A stretch of DNA of 64,000 nt. It comes from Plasticicumulans acidivorans (GTDB taxonomy: Bacteria; Pseudomonadota; Gammaproteobacteria; Competibacterales; Competibacteraceae). The position numbers were made by a program, and so were the translations under genes. Positions 34,388-45,656 of the stretch are shown here, piece after piece. The first letter of the stretch is position 1. Every line of letters begins with the position of its first letter. The notes below the pieces were generated by a model that saw only the letters and a program-made list of their open reading frames with translations, did not search any database and was not told where the DNA came from. Location of the stretch: the NCBI RefSeq assembly GCF_003182095.1, contig NZ_QGTJ01000002.1, positions 464,435 through 528,434 of the forward strand, in the 5' to 3' direction.

Positions 34388-36046
34388 TCAGGCGGCGGCT
34401 TTCTTCTGCTCACCGGCTTCGATGCGCCTGGTGATGATGTACTGCTGCGTGATCGACAGCGTGTTGTTGACCACCCAGTACAGCACCAGGCCGGACGGGA
34501 ACCACAGGAACATGAAGGTGAAGATGATCGGCATCGCCATCATGATCTTCGCCTGCATCGGGTCCGGCGGCGCCGGCGACAGCTTCTGCTGGATGAACAT
34601 GGTCACGCCCATGATCAGCGGCAGGACGTAGTAGGGATCCTGCTGTGAGAGGTCGACGATCCAGCCCATGAATGGCGCCTGACGCAGCTCGACGCTCTCC
34701 AGCAGCATCCAGTAGAGGGCGATGAACACCGGGATCTGCACCACGATCGGCAGGCAGCCACCGAGCGGGTTGACCTTCTCGGTGCGGTACATCTCCATCA
34801 TCGCCTGGTTGAGCTTCTGCTTGTCGTCGCCGTAGCGCTCCTTCAGCGACTGCAGCTTCGGCGCAAGCTTGCGCATGTTCGCCATCGAGCGGTAGCTGGT
34901 TTCGGAGAGCTTGTAGAACGCCGCCTTGATCAGCACCGTCAGGATGATGATCGACCAGCCCCAGTTGCCGAGCAGCGAATGGATGTGGCGCAGCGCCCAG
35001 AACAGCGGCTCGGCGATGATGGTCAGCTTGCCGTAGTCGACGGTCAGCTCAAGGTGCGGAGCGACCTTGGCCATCACGTCCTGCAGCTTCGGACCGACGT
35101 AGAGCTTGGAGCTGAAGGTGGTCGAACCGCCCGCCGGCACGGTGGTCAGCGGACCGCTGCGGCCGAGCACGAAGCGCTCATTGCCGGCGGCAAGCGAGTA
35201 ATAGGTGCCGGTCTGCGTCTGATCGGGCACCAGCGCGCCGACGAAGTAGTGCTGGATCATCGCCGCCCAGCCACCGGTGACGGTGCGGTCGAGCGGCGTC
35301 TTGGTCATGTCGTCGAAGCTGAGCTTCTCGTAGTTCTTCTCGGCGGTCGACAGCACGCCACCGGTGTAGGTGTAGGTGCTGCCGATATGGCTGCCCTTGG
35401 AGGCCGGTGCCTGACGCTGCAGCTGCTGGTAGGCGACGCCGCGCCATTCCTCGGCCGAGGTGTTGTCGACGGTCTGGGTCAGATCGATGACGTAGCTGCC
35501 GCGATGGAAGGTGTAGGTCTTGGTGACCTTGACGCCATCGGGGCCGGTCCAGTGCAGCTGGACGTTCAGCTGGTCCTGGCCGTCGGCCAGCGTGTAGTCG
35601 GTCTTGTCGGCCTGAAACACGGCGTAGTGATCGGGTGCGCTGCCGCTGCTCGCGCGCAGGCCGGACTGGGCGACGAACACCTCGCCGCCGCTGTCACGCA
35701 TCAGCACGAAGGGAATGTCCTTGTGCTGCACCGATTCCGGGTAGCGGCGCAGGCCGACATGACGCAGATCGCCACCGGTGGTGTCGAGCTCGATGTCATA
35801 GACGTCGGTCTGCACATGGATGCGCGTACCCTCGGGCAGAACCGATCCCTGGCGAGCCGCACCCGGTGGTGGCGGTGCCTCCGGTGCTACCGGCACGTCG
35901 CGCGGCGCCGATCCAGCTTCGGCCGGAGCTGCCGCCACGGTCGGCGCTGGCGCCGGCTTCGGTGTGTGTTCACCGATCCAGGCTTCCCAGATCAGGAATG
36001 ACACGAAGCCGAGCGCGAGGACCAAGAGGAGTCTCTGGTTTTCCAT
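34388..36046 (-). CDS. yidC: Membrane protein insertase YidC
   Basis: YidC inserts inner-membrane proteins alone or with SecYEG. The 552-residue protein is the long Gram-negative form: an N-terminal helix (LLLVLALGFVSFLIWEAW), a proline/alanine-rich linker, a large periplasmic beta domain (about 70-340), and the insertase core with five helices (WSIIILTVLIKAAFYKLSE; PLGGCLPIVVQIPVFIALYW; IIFTFMFLWFPSGLVLYWVVNN). The cytoplasmic coiled region MRKLAPKLQSLKERYGDDKQ is present. Its ATG overlaps the yidD stop by one base. It is the last gene of the rpmH-rnpA-yidD-yidC unit. Confidence 0.97.
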   Translation of the reverse strand: MENQRLLLVLALGFVSFLIWEAWIGEHTPKPAPAPTVAAAPAEAGSAPRDVPVAPEAPPPPGAARQGSVLPEGTRIHVQTDVYDIELDTTGGDLRHVGLRRYPESVQHKDIPFVLMRDSGGEVFVAQSGLRASSGSAPDHYAVFQADKTDYTLADGQDQLNVQLHWTGPDGVKVTKTYTFHRGSYVIDLTQTVDNTSAEEWRGVAYQQLQRQAPASKGSHIGSTYTYTGGVLSTAEKNYEKLSFDDMTKTPLDRTVTGGWAAMIQHYFVGALVPDQTQTGTYYSLAAGNERFVLGRSGPLTTVPAGGSTTFSSKLYVGPKLQDVMAKVAPHLELTVDYGKLTIIAEPLFWALRHIHSLLGNWGWSIIILTVLIKAAFYKLSETSYRSMANMRKLAPKLQSLKERYGDDKQKLNQAMMEMYRTEKVNPLGGCLPIVVQIPVFIALYWMLLESVELRQAPFMGWIVDLSQQDPYYVLPLIMGVTMFIQQKLSPAPPDPMQAKIMMAMPIIFTFMFLWFPSGLVLYWVVNNTLSITQQYIITRRIEAGEQKKAAA

Positions 36047-36273
36047 CAGTCTTTCTCGAGGCTCTGGGGAACGGGGTCATAACCGCCGGGATGCCACGGA
36101 TGGCAGCGGCTGATGCGCTTGACGGCGAGCCATCCGCCGCGCAGCGCGCCGAAACGCTCGATGGCTTCGAGCGCATAGGCGGAACAAGTGGGGTGAAACC
36201 GGCAACGGGGGCCGAGGAGGGGACTGATCAGCAGCCGGTAGGCGCGGATTAGCAGCGTCAACAGCGCACGCAT
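36046..36273 (-). CDS. yidD: Membrane protein insertion efficiency factor YidD
   Basis: YidD is a small amphipathic protein associated with the inner membrane that aids YidC-dependent insertion. The 75-residue product reads [27 protein letters not shown] and [18 protein letters not shown], with the three family cysteines. The ATG at 36273 lies inside the end of rnpA; a start at 36294 is possible but adds residues not seen in the family. The stop overlaps the yidC start. Confidence 0.93.
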   Translation of the reverse strand: MRALLTLLIRAYRLLISPLLGPRCRFHPTCSAYALEAIERFGALRGGWLAVKRISRCHPWHPGGYDPVPQSLEKD

Positions 36274-36617
36274 CGTTTCGCCAGTCGGGCCCAATGCCGA
36301 TTCAGGGATTCGAACAGCAGTCGATGCTCGACGCCGGACAAACCCGGTCGCGCCATCACGACGAAATCCACGCCACCGAGCGTTGCGAGCTGATGGCGGA
36401 AGCTTTCGCGGATGATGCGTTTAATGGAATTCCGCAGCACCGCCAGTTTGGCATTGCGCTTGGAGATGGCGAGGCCAAGGCGGGCATGTTCCAGGGAATT
36501 CGAACAGGCCAGCACCGTGAAATAGCGGTCGGCCGATTTTTCCGCCCGGTCGAAGACCGTCTGAAACTCCGCCTTGCGCACCAGGCGGGCGCGCCGTTCG
36601 AAGCGCGCGCCGTCCAC
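36258..36617 (-). CDS. rnpA: Ribonuclease P protein component RnpA
   Basis: RnpA is the protein subunit of RNase P, which trims the 5' leader of tRNA precursors. The 119-residue form from GTG at 36617 reads [15 protein letters not shown], then [28 protein letters not shown] (the RNR-type signature) and [11 protein letters not shown]. An in-frame ATG at 36665 would extend it by 16 residues into rpmH; this overlap is noted because a long overlapping rnpA is known in Thermus. The GTG just downstream of the rpmH stop fits family length better. The 3' end overlaps yidD. Confidence 0.9.
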   Translation of the reverse strand: MDGARFERRARLVRKAEFQTVFDRAEKSADRYFTVLACSNSLEHARLGLAISKRNAKLAVLRNSIKRIIRESFRHQLATLGGVDFVVMARPGLSGVEHRLLFESLNRHWARLAKRCVRC

Positions 36618-36624
36618 GGTGGAA

Positions 36625-36762
36625 TCAGGCCGACAGGCGCGCGCGGCCCTTGGCGCGGCGGGCATTGATCACAAGACGGCCGTTCTTGGTCGCCATGCGT
36701 GCGCGGAAACCGTGCGTGCGCTTGCGATGGATGACGCTGGGCTGAAAAGTGCGCTTCGACAT
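36625..36762 (-). CDS. rpmH: 50S ribosomal protein L34
   Basis: This 45-residue basic protein reads [20 protein letters not shown] and continues [26 protein letters not shown], an unmistakable L34. It is the first gene of the leftward operon rpmH-rnpA-yidD-yidC beside the origin. The likely promoter lies 74-103 bases upstream (36836-36865). Confidence 0.98.
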   Translation of the reverse strand: MSKRTFQPSVIHRKRTHGFRARMATKNGRLVINARRAKGRARLSA

Positions 36763-36835
36763 GATGCTGAATCCATTGGGAAATCGAACGAGGTACCGGG
36801 CGACGGCTAAAGACTCGCCCGAAGCAAGGGGCGCG

Positions 36836-36865
36836 AGAGTAGCCGTGCAGACAGCGATTTGTCAA
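36836..36865 (-). promoter_or_regulatory. Candidate sigma-70 promoter of rpmH
   Basis: On the minus strand a perfect -35 TTGACA (36860-36865) is followed after 18 bases by TACTCT (36836-36841) as -10. The -10 is weak, but the position, about 74 bases before the rpmH start, fits the strong rpmH promoter expected here. Confidence 0.5.
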
Positions 36866-36898
36866 CGCGGCAGTGGGGGGGCAACGGCGTGCATACCC

Positions 36899-36907
36899 TG
36901 TGGATAA
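36899..36907 (+). promoter_or_regulatory. DnaA box upstream of dnaA
   Basis: A perfect DnaA box, TGTGGATAA, lies just before the dnaA reading frame (8 bases before the upstream ATG, 61 before the GTG). A single box there is the usual site for autoregulation of dnaA. Confidence 0.75.
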
Positions 36908-36968
36908 CTTTCGGATGACCACATACACTCCGCCCCTTTCGCCAACGAATTACCTTTGGGGATCGCGC

Positions 36969-38324
36969 GTGGACGACACGCTCTGGAAGCTCTGCCTCGA
37001 CCACCTCGAACATGAGCTGAGCGAACAGCAACTGAACACGTGGGTGCGCCCGCTGCAGGCCATCGTCGAAGATGGCGGTCTGCGCCTGCTCGCACCCAAC
37101 AAGTTCGTGCTGGACCAGGTCCGCGAGCATCACCTCGGCGTGATTCGTGACGCGCTGGCGAATATCTACCCTAACCAGGAAATCCCGGTGCAGCTGGAAA
37201 TCGGTTCGAGCCGGGCTACGCCGGTGCGCCGGGCCGAAGCACCGGCCCCCCGCCGCGGCGGTGTCATCAGCGAACCGGTGGCAATGCCGGAAAACGAGCA
37301 CTTCCAGAGCAACCTCAATCCGGATTTCACGTTCGACAGCTTCGTCGCCGGCAAGTCGAATCAGCTGGCCCGCGCGGCCTGCCAGCAGGTCGCACAGAAT
37401 CCCGGCAAAGCCTACAACCCGCTGTTCATTTACGGTGGCACCGGCCTCGGCAAGACCCATCTGATGCACGCCGTCGGCAACCAGCTGCGCCGGCTCAAAC
37501 CGGATGCGCGCGTGGTCTACCTGCATTCGGAGCACTTCGTCGCCGACATGGTGCGGGCGCTGCAGCACGACCGCATCGATGAGTTCAAACGCTTCTACCG
37601 CTCACTCGATGCCCTGCTGATCGACGACATTCAGTTCTTCGCCGGCAAGGAGCGTTCGCAGGAGGAGTTCTTCCATACCTTCAATACGCTGCTCGAAGGC
37701 AACCAGCAGGTCATTCTCACCTGCGATCGCTACTTCAAGGAGATCAACGGGCTGGAGGATCGGCTGAAATCCCGCTGCGGCTGGGGCCTGACGGTAGTCG
37801 TCGAGCCGCCGGAGCTGGAAACACGGGTGGCGATCCTGATGAGCAAGGCGGCGCAATCGAAAGTCGCACTGCCACATGAGGCGGCATTCCTTATCGCCAA
37901 ACACATTCGCTCAAACGTGCGTGAGCTGGAAGGCGCGCTGCGCCGGGTCATGGCCAACGCCCAGTTCACCGGGCGGCCAGTCACGCTTGAACTGTGCCGC
38001 GAAGCGCTGCACGACGTGATCTCACTGCACAACAAGCTGATCACCATCGACAACATTCAGAAGACCGTTGCCGAGTATTACAAGCTGCGCGTCACCGAGC
38101 TGGTGTCGCCTTCCCGCAATCGCTCAATCGCGCGCCCGCGCCAGCTCGCGATGGCACTGGCCAAAGAGCTGACCAATCACAGCCTGCCGGAAATCGGCCA
38201 GGCCTTTGGCGGTCGCGACCATACGACGGTCCTGCATGCCGTGCGCAAGATCGCCGAGCTCAGGGAGGAGGACAACCGCATTCGCGAGGACTTCAACAAC
38301 CTGTTGGTAACCCTGTCAATGTAG
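36969..38324 (+). CDS. dnaA: Chromosomal replication initiator DnaA
   Basis: DnaA is the AAA+ initiator that opens oriC and also acts as a transcription factor. From GTG 36969 the protein has 451 residues; the start aligns with the family N-terminus ([20 protein letters not shown]) and has TTGGGG upstream. ATG 36915 would add 18 residues (469 in all) and remains possible. Domain III holds Walker [10 protein letters not shown] and Walker [12 protein letters not shown]; domain IV has the DNA-binding signature [15 protein letters not shown]. It heads dnaA-dnaN-recF-gyrB and is followed by the DnaA-box region taken as oriC. Confidence 0.96.
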   Translation: MDDTLWKLCLDHLEHELSEQQLNTWVRPLQAIVEDGGLRLLAPNKFVLDQVREHHLGVIRDALANIYPNQEIPVQLEIGSSRATPVRRAEAPAPRRGGVISEPVAMPENEHFQSNLNPDFTFDSFVAGKSNQLARAACQQVAQNPGKAYNPLFIYGGTGLGKTHLMHAVGNQLRRLKPDARVVYLHSEHFVADMVRALQHDRIDEFKRFYRSLDALLIDDIQFFAGKERSQEEFFHTFNTLLEGNQQVILTCDRYFKEINGLEDRLKSRCGWGLTVVVEPPELETRVAILMSKAAQSKVALPHEAAFLIAKHIRSNVRELEGALRRVMANAQFTGRPVTLELCREALHDVISLHNKLITIDNIQKTVAEYYKLRVTELVSPSRNRSIARPRQLAMALAKELTNHSLPEIGQAFGGRDHTTVLHAVRKIAELREEDNRIREDFNNLLVTLSM

Positions 38325-38556
38325 TTGTGGATAACATGTGGATAAGACAAAAAAGCTGTGGAAAACTAAACGGCTCATTTTTTTGTCCACAGGTGGGGGC
38401 CGGTTGAGTGCACACATCATCCAGAGCTTATCCACAGGGCGAGTGCGCATATCTGATTGATAGCATGGCTTATTTTGTTTTTTTGCACAGACTGGCCATC
38501 TGCTAGTAATAACAAGTTCTTTTATATAAACCGATACTGTTATTTGAGGGACGGCG
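38325..38556. other. Probable replication origin oriC (dnaA-dnaN intergenic)
   Basis: This stretch carries five DnaA boxes: TGTGGATAA at 38326-38334 and 38337-38345, TGTGGAAAA at 38357-38365 (one mismatch), TTGTCCACA at 38383-38391 (one mismatch), and TTATCCACA at 38428-38436. The first three point one way and the last two the other. AT-rich tracts follow (38464-38486 and 38505-38530), suited to unwinding. In pseudomonads oriC also lies next to dnaA. A possible dnaN promoter, TTGCAC (38483-38488) and TAATAA (38507-38512) with 18 bases between, lies at the end. Confidence 0.85.
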
Positions 38557-39657
38557 ATGAAACTCGCATGTCAGCGCGAAAACCTGCTGAAACCACTGAG
38601 CCACGTGATTGGCGTCGTTGAGCGTCGCCAGACGCTGCCGGTACTCGCCAACGTGCTCGTGCATCTCGGCGACGGGCAGCTGACGATCACGGCAACGGAT
38701 CTGGAACTGGAGCTGGTTGCCAGTCAGGAAATGGAAAGCGACGACGCTGGAGAGATCACCATCCCGGCGCGCAAGCTCTACGACATCCTGCGTACCCTGC
38801 CAGAGGAGTCGGAAGTCAGCCTGGCAATTGAGAGCGAACGGGCACTGATTCGCAGTGGACGCAGCCGTTTCCAGCTGGCGACCCTGCCGGCTCATGATTT
38901 CCCGAACACGGAAGATGTCGACTTCGATGTCGAGATCACATTGCCGCAGCATCAGTTGCGGCAGTTGCTGGAGCGCACGCAGTTCGCGATGGCGCAGCAG
39001 GACGTGCGTTTCTACCTCAATGGCCTGCTGCTTGACTGGACCGGGGAAGAACTGCGCGCGGTGGCGACTGACGGTCATCGTCTGGCTCTGTGCAGCACGG
39101 CGATCGAGGGCATCACCGCCGAGCCGTTGCAGGTCATCGTGCCTCGCAAGGGCGTGCAGGAGCTGATTCGTCTGCTGGGTGATGGCGATGAGCCGGTGGT
39201 GCTGCGCATCGGTGGCAACCACATCCAGATTCTGCTGGGCGGTATCCGTTTTACCTCCAAGCTGATCGACGGCAAATTTCCGGATTACCAGCGCGTACTG
39301 CCGAAGATCGGCAATCGGGTGGTGCTGGCCGATCGCCTGGTGTTGCGCACGGCTCTGGCGCGCACGGCGATTCTCTCCAACGAGAAGTACCGCGGGGTGC
39401 GCTTGCAGGTTGAAAACTGGCTGCTGCGGGTGCAGGCGCACAACCCCGAGCAGGAAGAGGCCGAGGAAGAAGTCGAAGTCAATTACGACGGCGAGAGCTT
39501 CGAGATCGGCTTCAACGTGGCCTATCTGCTCGATGCGCTCGGAGCCCTGCCCGGCGAACTGGTGAAACTGGCGTTCACGGATTCGAATTCGAGCTGCCTG
39601 ATTCAGGATCCGGACAGCGAGACGGCGCGCTACGTGGTCATGCCGATGCGCCTGTAG
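38557..39657 (+). CDS. dnaN: DNA polymerase III beta sliding clamp DnaN
   Basis: DnaN forms the dimeric ring clamp that holds polymerase III on DNA. The 366-residue protein begins MKLACQRENLLKPLSHVIGV, with the three clamp domains in order; TGEELRAVATDGHRLALC lies at the second domain and the end YVVMPMRL is typical. GAGGGA precedes the ATG. It lies 232 bases after dnaA beyond oriC and 12 bases before recF. Confidence 0.97.
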   Translation: MKLACQRENLLKPLSHVIGVVERRQTLPVLANVLVHLGDGQLTITATDLELELVASQEMESDDAGEITIPARKLYDILRTLPEESEVSLAIESERALIRSGRSRFQLATLPAHDFPNTEDVDFDVEITLPQHQLRQLLERTQFAMAQQDVRFYLNGLLLDWTGEELRAVATDGHRLALCSTAIEGITAEPLQVIVPRKGVQELIRLLGDGDEPVVLRIGGNHIQILLGGIRFTSKLIDGKFPDYQRVLPKIGNRVVLADRLVLRTALARTAILSNEKYRGVRLQVENWLLRVQAHNPEQEEAEEEVEVNYDGESFEIGFNVAYLLDALGALPGELVKLAFTDSNSSCLIQDPDSETARYVVMPMRL

Positions 39658-39669
39658 ACGGTTCTGTCG

Positions 39670-40735
39670 ATGCTGCTCGAACTCGAACTGCACGGGTTTC
39701 GATGTTTTTCCGATTTGCGGATCGAGTGCGGACCGGCATTGAACTGTTTCACCGGCAGCAATGCCTGTGGCAAGACCAGCCTGCTGGAGGCGATTTACTT
39801 TCTGTCGCGCGCGCGCTCCTTTCGCTGCCGCTTGCCGCAGGACCTGATACGTCGTGGCGCTGCGGTGTTCCGGCTGGTGGCGCGCATCGAGAGCGATGGG
39901 CGCCGAGAAACACTCGGCATGCAGCGCGATGCGCAGAGTCTGGTCGTGCGACATGCCGGGACCACGCTCGTGTCACTTGCCGAACTGAGCCGTCTGCTGC
40001 CGGTGTTACTGCTGACGCCGGACAGCCATCGCCTGCTCGATGACGGGCCGAAGTCCCGCCGCCGTTTCATCGACTGGGGCGTTTTTCAGCGCGATGCTTT
40101 GTTTCTCGGCCATTGGCGACGTTTTACTCAGGCCCTGCGCCAGCGCAATGCCGCATTGCGCGATCCGCGGATGTCGCGCGGTATCGAGGTCTGGGAGCGG
40201 GAAATCGCCCAGGCGGCTGTCAGTCTCGACGCGGCTCGTTCAGTCTTCTGTGCCGAGTTGGATGCCGAACTGAGCTTGCAGGCGCAGGCGTTGCTGGGAC
40301 TCGATGGTGTGCGTCTGGAGTACCGGCGTGGCTGGCATCGCGATCACGAGCTTGAGGCCCTGCTGGCGGGTTCGCGTGATGGCGATCGCCGGCTCGGCCA
40401 TACTCGTCTGGGGCCGCAGCGGGCCGATTTCCAGGTGCGCATTCAGGGGCGGCCACCGGGGGCGGCGTTGTCGCGCGGTCAGCATAAATTACTGGTCGCG
40501 GCGCTGATGCTGGCGCAGGCCGCGCTGTATCGGCGGCATCATGAACAATGTTGCACGCTGCTGGTCGACGACCTGGCCGCTGAGCTCGATCAGGAGCACC
40601 GCGCACGTTTCATCACCGCGCTGAGCGCCGCCGGAGCGCAGGTATTTCTTACGGTGATCGAACCTGCGGCGATTGCCGGTCTGTTGCCGGCCGACAGCGT
40701 CCAGCAGGCCTTGCCGAACGCGGCAACAGGGGACG

Positions 40736-40743
<8 letters not shown>
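39670..40743 (+). CDS. recF: DNA replication and repair protein RecF
   Basis: RecF is an SMC-like ATPase that loads RecA at gaps with RecO and RecR. The 357-residue protein has Walker A GSNACGKTSLLEAIYFLS, the signature LSRGQHKLLVAALMLA and the Walker B LLVDDLAAELD. Its N-terminus LELELHGFRCFSDL is typical. It lies 12 bases after dnaN. Its stop codon overlaps an extended -10 element for gyrB. Confidence 0.96.
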
Positions 40744-43188
<2,445 letters not shown>

Positions 43189-43254
43189 TTTTGTGAATCC
43201 CTCGATGATCTAGTTTTTTATAAAAAATCTAGATTTCATGAGATTTAAATTTTT

Positions 43255-43288
43255 AAGAGCCACCTCTTTAAAGGTGGCTCTTTTGCTT
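43255..43288 (+). terminator. Rho-independent terminator of gyrB
   Basis: AAGAGCCACCT (43255-43265) and AGGTGGCTCTT (43272-43282) form a perfect 11-bp stem with a 6-base loop, followed by TTGCTTT. It lies about 66 bases after the gyrB stop. Confidence 0.9.
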
Positions 43289-43367
43289 TAGTACAGTCTG
43301 CTGGTTGGCTAAAGCGGTCGTATGTCTGTGCAGTTAATCTATTTGCCAGTGGCGGTTGATCCCGCAT

Positions 43368-43655
43368 TCAGCAGATCAACGATTTCAGCGCTTGATTAAA
43401 ATCTGTAATTGTCAGTTTGGAGAAGCTGGCCTTCAACGAAGGCTTGATGGACGCGTCGCCGATAAGCGGCGTGTTCCATCGACTGTAAGGTGAAAGAACG
43501 CGTATTCTTGCAGAATTTTCGAGAACATTTAGTGAGTTTTCCATGACGGCCACACCATTCCGTCCGTGGGCATAAATAAAGCGCTCTGGCGTGATGCATC
43601 GGCACTGCACACCACTATATGGGCTCCCTGAACTAGAGAAAATAAAGTTTTCCAC
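43368..43655 (-). CDS. Small hypothetical protein (uncertain)
   Basis: This 95-residue leftward frame reads MENFIFSSSGSPYSGVQCRC and ends FSKLTITDFNQALKSLIC. It has no recognisable domain, signal peptide or membrane helix. The latter part (RWNTPLIGDASIKPSLKASF) looks protein-like, so it could be a remnant of a longer protein. It sits in the AT-rich stretch between gyrB and the orphan genes. No good ribosome-binding site is seen. Low confidence. Confidence 0.3.
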   Translation of the reverse strand: MENFIFSSSGSPYSGVQCRCITPERFIYAHGRNGVAVMENSLNVLENSARIRVLSPYSRWNTPLIGDASIKPSLKASFSKLTITDFNQALKSLIC

Positions 43656-43928
43656 ATCTTTTCAACTTTGTGGATAATAATGTCCCGCGTCTTCTGCATC
43701 TTCGCTGGGTTCTACTTTTCAGCTGAATAATGCTGTTGACGTAAAAATATTTATTTTTAAATCAAAGCGTTATGCCGTTTTTGGTGGTTATGCCAATTTC
43801 ATATCTGCTCTATACAAATCAATTTTTTGCAATGAATTCGAGCTTCCCTTGCCAATGCCAATCGGGTGTGGAAAAGTACAAGATAAAAACTATTCGTTTT
43901 ATTTTTAATAGGATAGGGCAGGCGTGTA

Positions 43929-44477
43929 ATGAATTCATATATGCCTAGCGGCATTGCATTGTTCGGTTCTCTGCTGGGTGGCATGCTTGCCATGATGGTA
44001 CCCGTGCCGCAGTGGTACGGCATACATGCGTGGATAGTACTTGGCTTTGGCTTGGCTGGAATCATCGCTGGGTTGCTTCTAACACTTAATAGCGCACCCG
44101 CCATGAAACTTCGACATAGAATCGTCTTTGGGTGCATGGTTATCGCTGCAGTCGCCCTGAGTTTTATTAGCACGGCTGACGTAGTTTTTTCTCCACAGGG
44201 TCGAGAGATTGCCGGACCGAATGGTACGAGTATCTATGTGTACGAGCGCGCGTGCTTCCCTCCTGATAACAGGTCCGAGTGTGGTATCTACTCCAGTGAT
44301 GCGAGGATCAGGTTAGGCAGCACTCCATTTACACGATCTGTTTACTCATGCCGTTGTTTCTTCGGAGAGCCGATCATCAGCGGCATAGTTGCGAAGATTC
44401 CGCTTGAGGAGAATCAAGATGATGGCCCAAGCCACATTGAGATTGATTTTTCTACTGGGGTACGAGTTGGGCTCTAA
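43929..44477 (+). CDS. Hypothetical membrane protein
   Basis: The 182-residue product has three hydrophobic segments: about 8-28 (GIALFGSLLGGMLAMMVPVP), 33-53 (AWIVLGFGLAGIIAGLLLTL) and 64-86 (RIVFGCMVIAAVALSFISTA). A C-terminal domain with five cysteines (ERACFPPDNRSECGIYSSD; SVYSCRCFFGEP) probably faces the periplasm and could form disulfides. I do not recognise the family. Its base composition is lower in GC than the flanking housekeeping genes, suggesting transfer. It stands alone. Confidence 0.6.
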   Translation: MNSYMPSGIALFGSLLGGMLAMMVPVPQWYGIHAWIVLGFGLAGIIAGLLLTLNSAPAMKLRHRIVFGCMVIAAVALSFISTADVVFSPQGREIAGPNGTSIYVYERACFPPDNRSECGIYSSDARIRLGSTPFTRSVYSCRCFFGEPIISGIVAKIPLEENQDDGPSHIEIDFSTGVRVGL

Positions 44478-44728
44478 CCACTGTTTCCAAGCCGATGTCC
44501 CAGCCTGCGGAGCTTTGTTTCTAGGTTCAGGTTGCGACTGAAGCTGGGGCTAGCGGGGAGGTAAAAAGCCTTTTTGTCCCTCTGAACGGTGCTCGGAGGA
44601 ACAAAATTTTGAAAATAGCCGAATATTTGTGCAGAATGTTCTTAACTTTTTTGCAAAACGATAGATTTTTTATTTTTCTTCATTTCACTGATTACTCAGA
44701 ATTTTTCTCCGCCCTGTTAGGTTTATCA

Positions 44729-45145
44729 ATGAAGATCTTTGTGTCTGTCGTTATCTTATATTTATGTTTTTCCCATTTATCGTTTGGGGCTGTGCCTTGT
44801 CTGCACTACGCGGGTGAGCCAGTTACTTTGAGTGGACAGGTTACGTTGAAAATATTCTATGGGCCGCCTAACTATGGTGAGAACCCAGGTTCCGATTCTC
44901 GTGAAACACAAGCTATTTTAGTTTTGAGTAAGCCTATATGTGTTGGTGCAAATCCAATTACTTATGAAGAGGAAGAAAAAAATCAAAGAGAAGTAACGCT
45001 GGTGCCATCAAAAGCGATTGAATTAAGTATGTATGCTGGAAAGAAAGCAACACTCCAAGGCACACTGTTTCATGCACATACAGCTCACCATCACACAGCT
45101 GTTCTTATGCAAATAACTAATATTATGGCGTATTCAAAAAAATAA
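44729..45145 (+). CDS. DUF4431-domain secreted protein
   Basis: The 138-residue product has a signal peptide (MKIFVSVVILYLCFSHLSFG) and the DUF4431 pattern CLHYAGEPVTLSGQVTLKIF followed by YGPPNYGENPGSD and LVLSKPICVGANP. The family is small, periplasmic and of unknown function. The ATG at 44729 is preferred because it begins the signal peptide; the frame is open further back to 44609. It is very AT-rich with AT-biased codons, unlike the chromosome around it, which points to acquired DNA. Confidence 0.7.
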   Translation: MKIFVSVVILYLCFSHLSFGAVPCLHYAGEPVTLSGQVTLKIFYGPPNYGENPGSDSRETQAILVLSKPICVGANPITYEEEEKNQREVTLVPSKAIELSMYAGKKATLQGTLFHAHTAHHHTAVLMQITNIMAYSKK

Positions 45146-45656
45146 TTATCGACAAATAAAGAGCAGTTTGCAGACAAACGATTTTTGTCAAAGCAACCCT
45201 GCATGTTGCTCGTGCGAGTTACCCTTGGCCTGACTCTCCGAAGGGATGCGGCAAGTAGTACCCGGTGAGTCGGCGCTTCGCGTTGCGGTATCGCGCTTGT
45301 GATGGCGCACTCCAGTGAGCAATGTCTGCGCCGTGCAACCGATATTGGCTGTGATGGCTTCGATGGCCCCAGCCATTAACATGCTCAATAAAAACAGTGA
45401 ATGGCGCCGTGGGCGGACAGTTAAACACTGTTTTTGCGCGTAGATACCCGACGGCGGTGGGATTACGGCGATACGCCGTAAATTTCAGTTATCCGCAGAA
45501 GCAGCAGGTGGCACTGTACATGGAAGTATGTGTTTGTTTTGCCGTTGTCGTCTGACCGGATGCGCTGATTACCGTCGGACCGGGTGCGTGATAGCCGCCG
45601 CCGCTTATCCACAGGAATAATGCATGGTGCTGTGGATGAAATTTGGGGGCATTGGG
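45146..45656. other. Gene-free stretch with direct repeats
   Basis: No gene can be supported in these 511 bases; short frames are interrupted in all six readings. It contains two imperfect direct repeats (45550-45592) and a DnaA-box word TTATCCACA at 45605-45613. The composition rises from AT-rich at the left to normal at the right, as at the edge of an insert. Confidence 0.55.
45550..45592. repeat. Pair of imperfect direct repeats
   Basis: GTCTGACCGGATGCGCTGAT (45550-45569) and GTCGGACCGGGTGCGTGAT (45574-45592) repeat with a 24-base period, differing by two substitutions and one missing base. Repeats of this size occur as transposase-binding sites at ends of IS elements such as the IS21 family, but no transposase frame is found here. 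Confidence 0.6.

Larger units (their letters stand above)
43189..43928. other. AT-rich intergenic region after gyrB
   Basis: About 740 bases without a confident gene. It holds the gyrB terminator, a weak leftward frame at 43368-43655, and DnaA-box-like words TTTTCCACA (43648-43656) and TGTGGATAA (43669-43677). Its composition is clearly more AT-rich than the core genes. Confidence 0.6.

Noticed and set aside
45188..45428. Two overlapping leftward frames of 66-69 codons in the gene-free stretch
   Set aside because: They overlap each other out of frame, lack ribosome-binding sites and resemble no protein.
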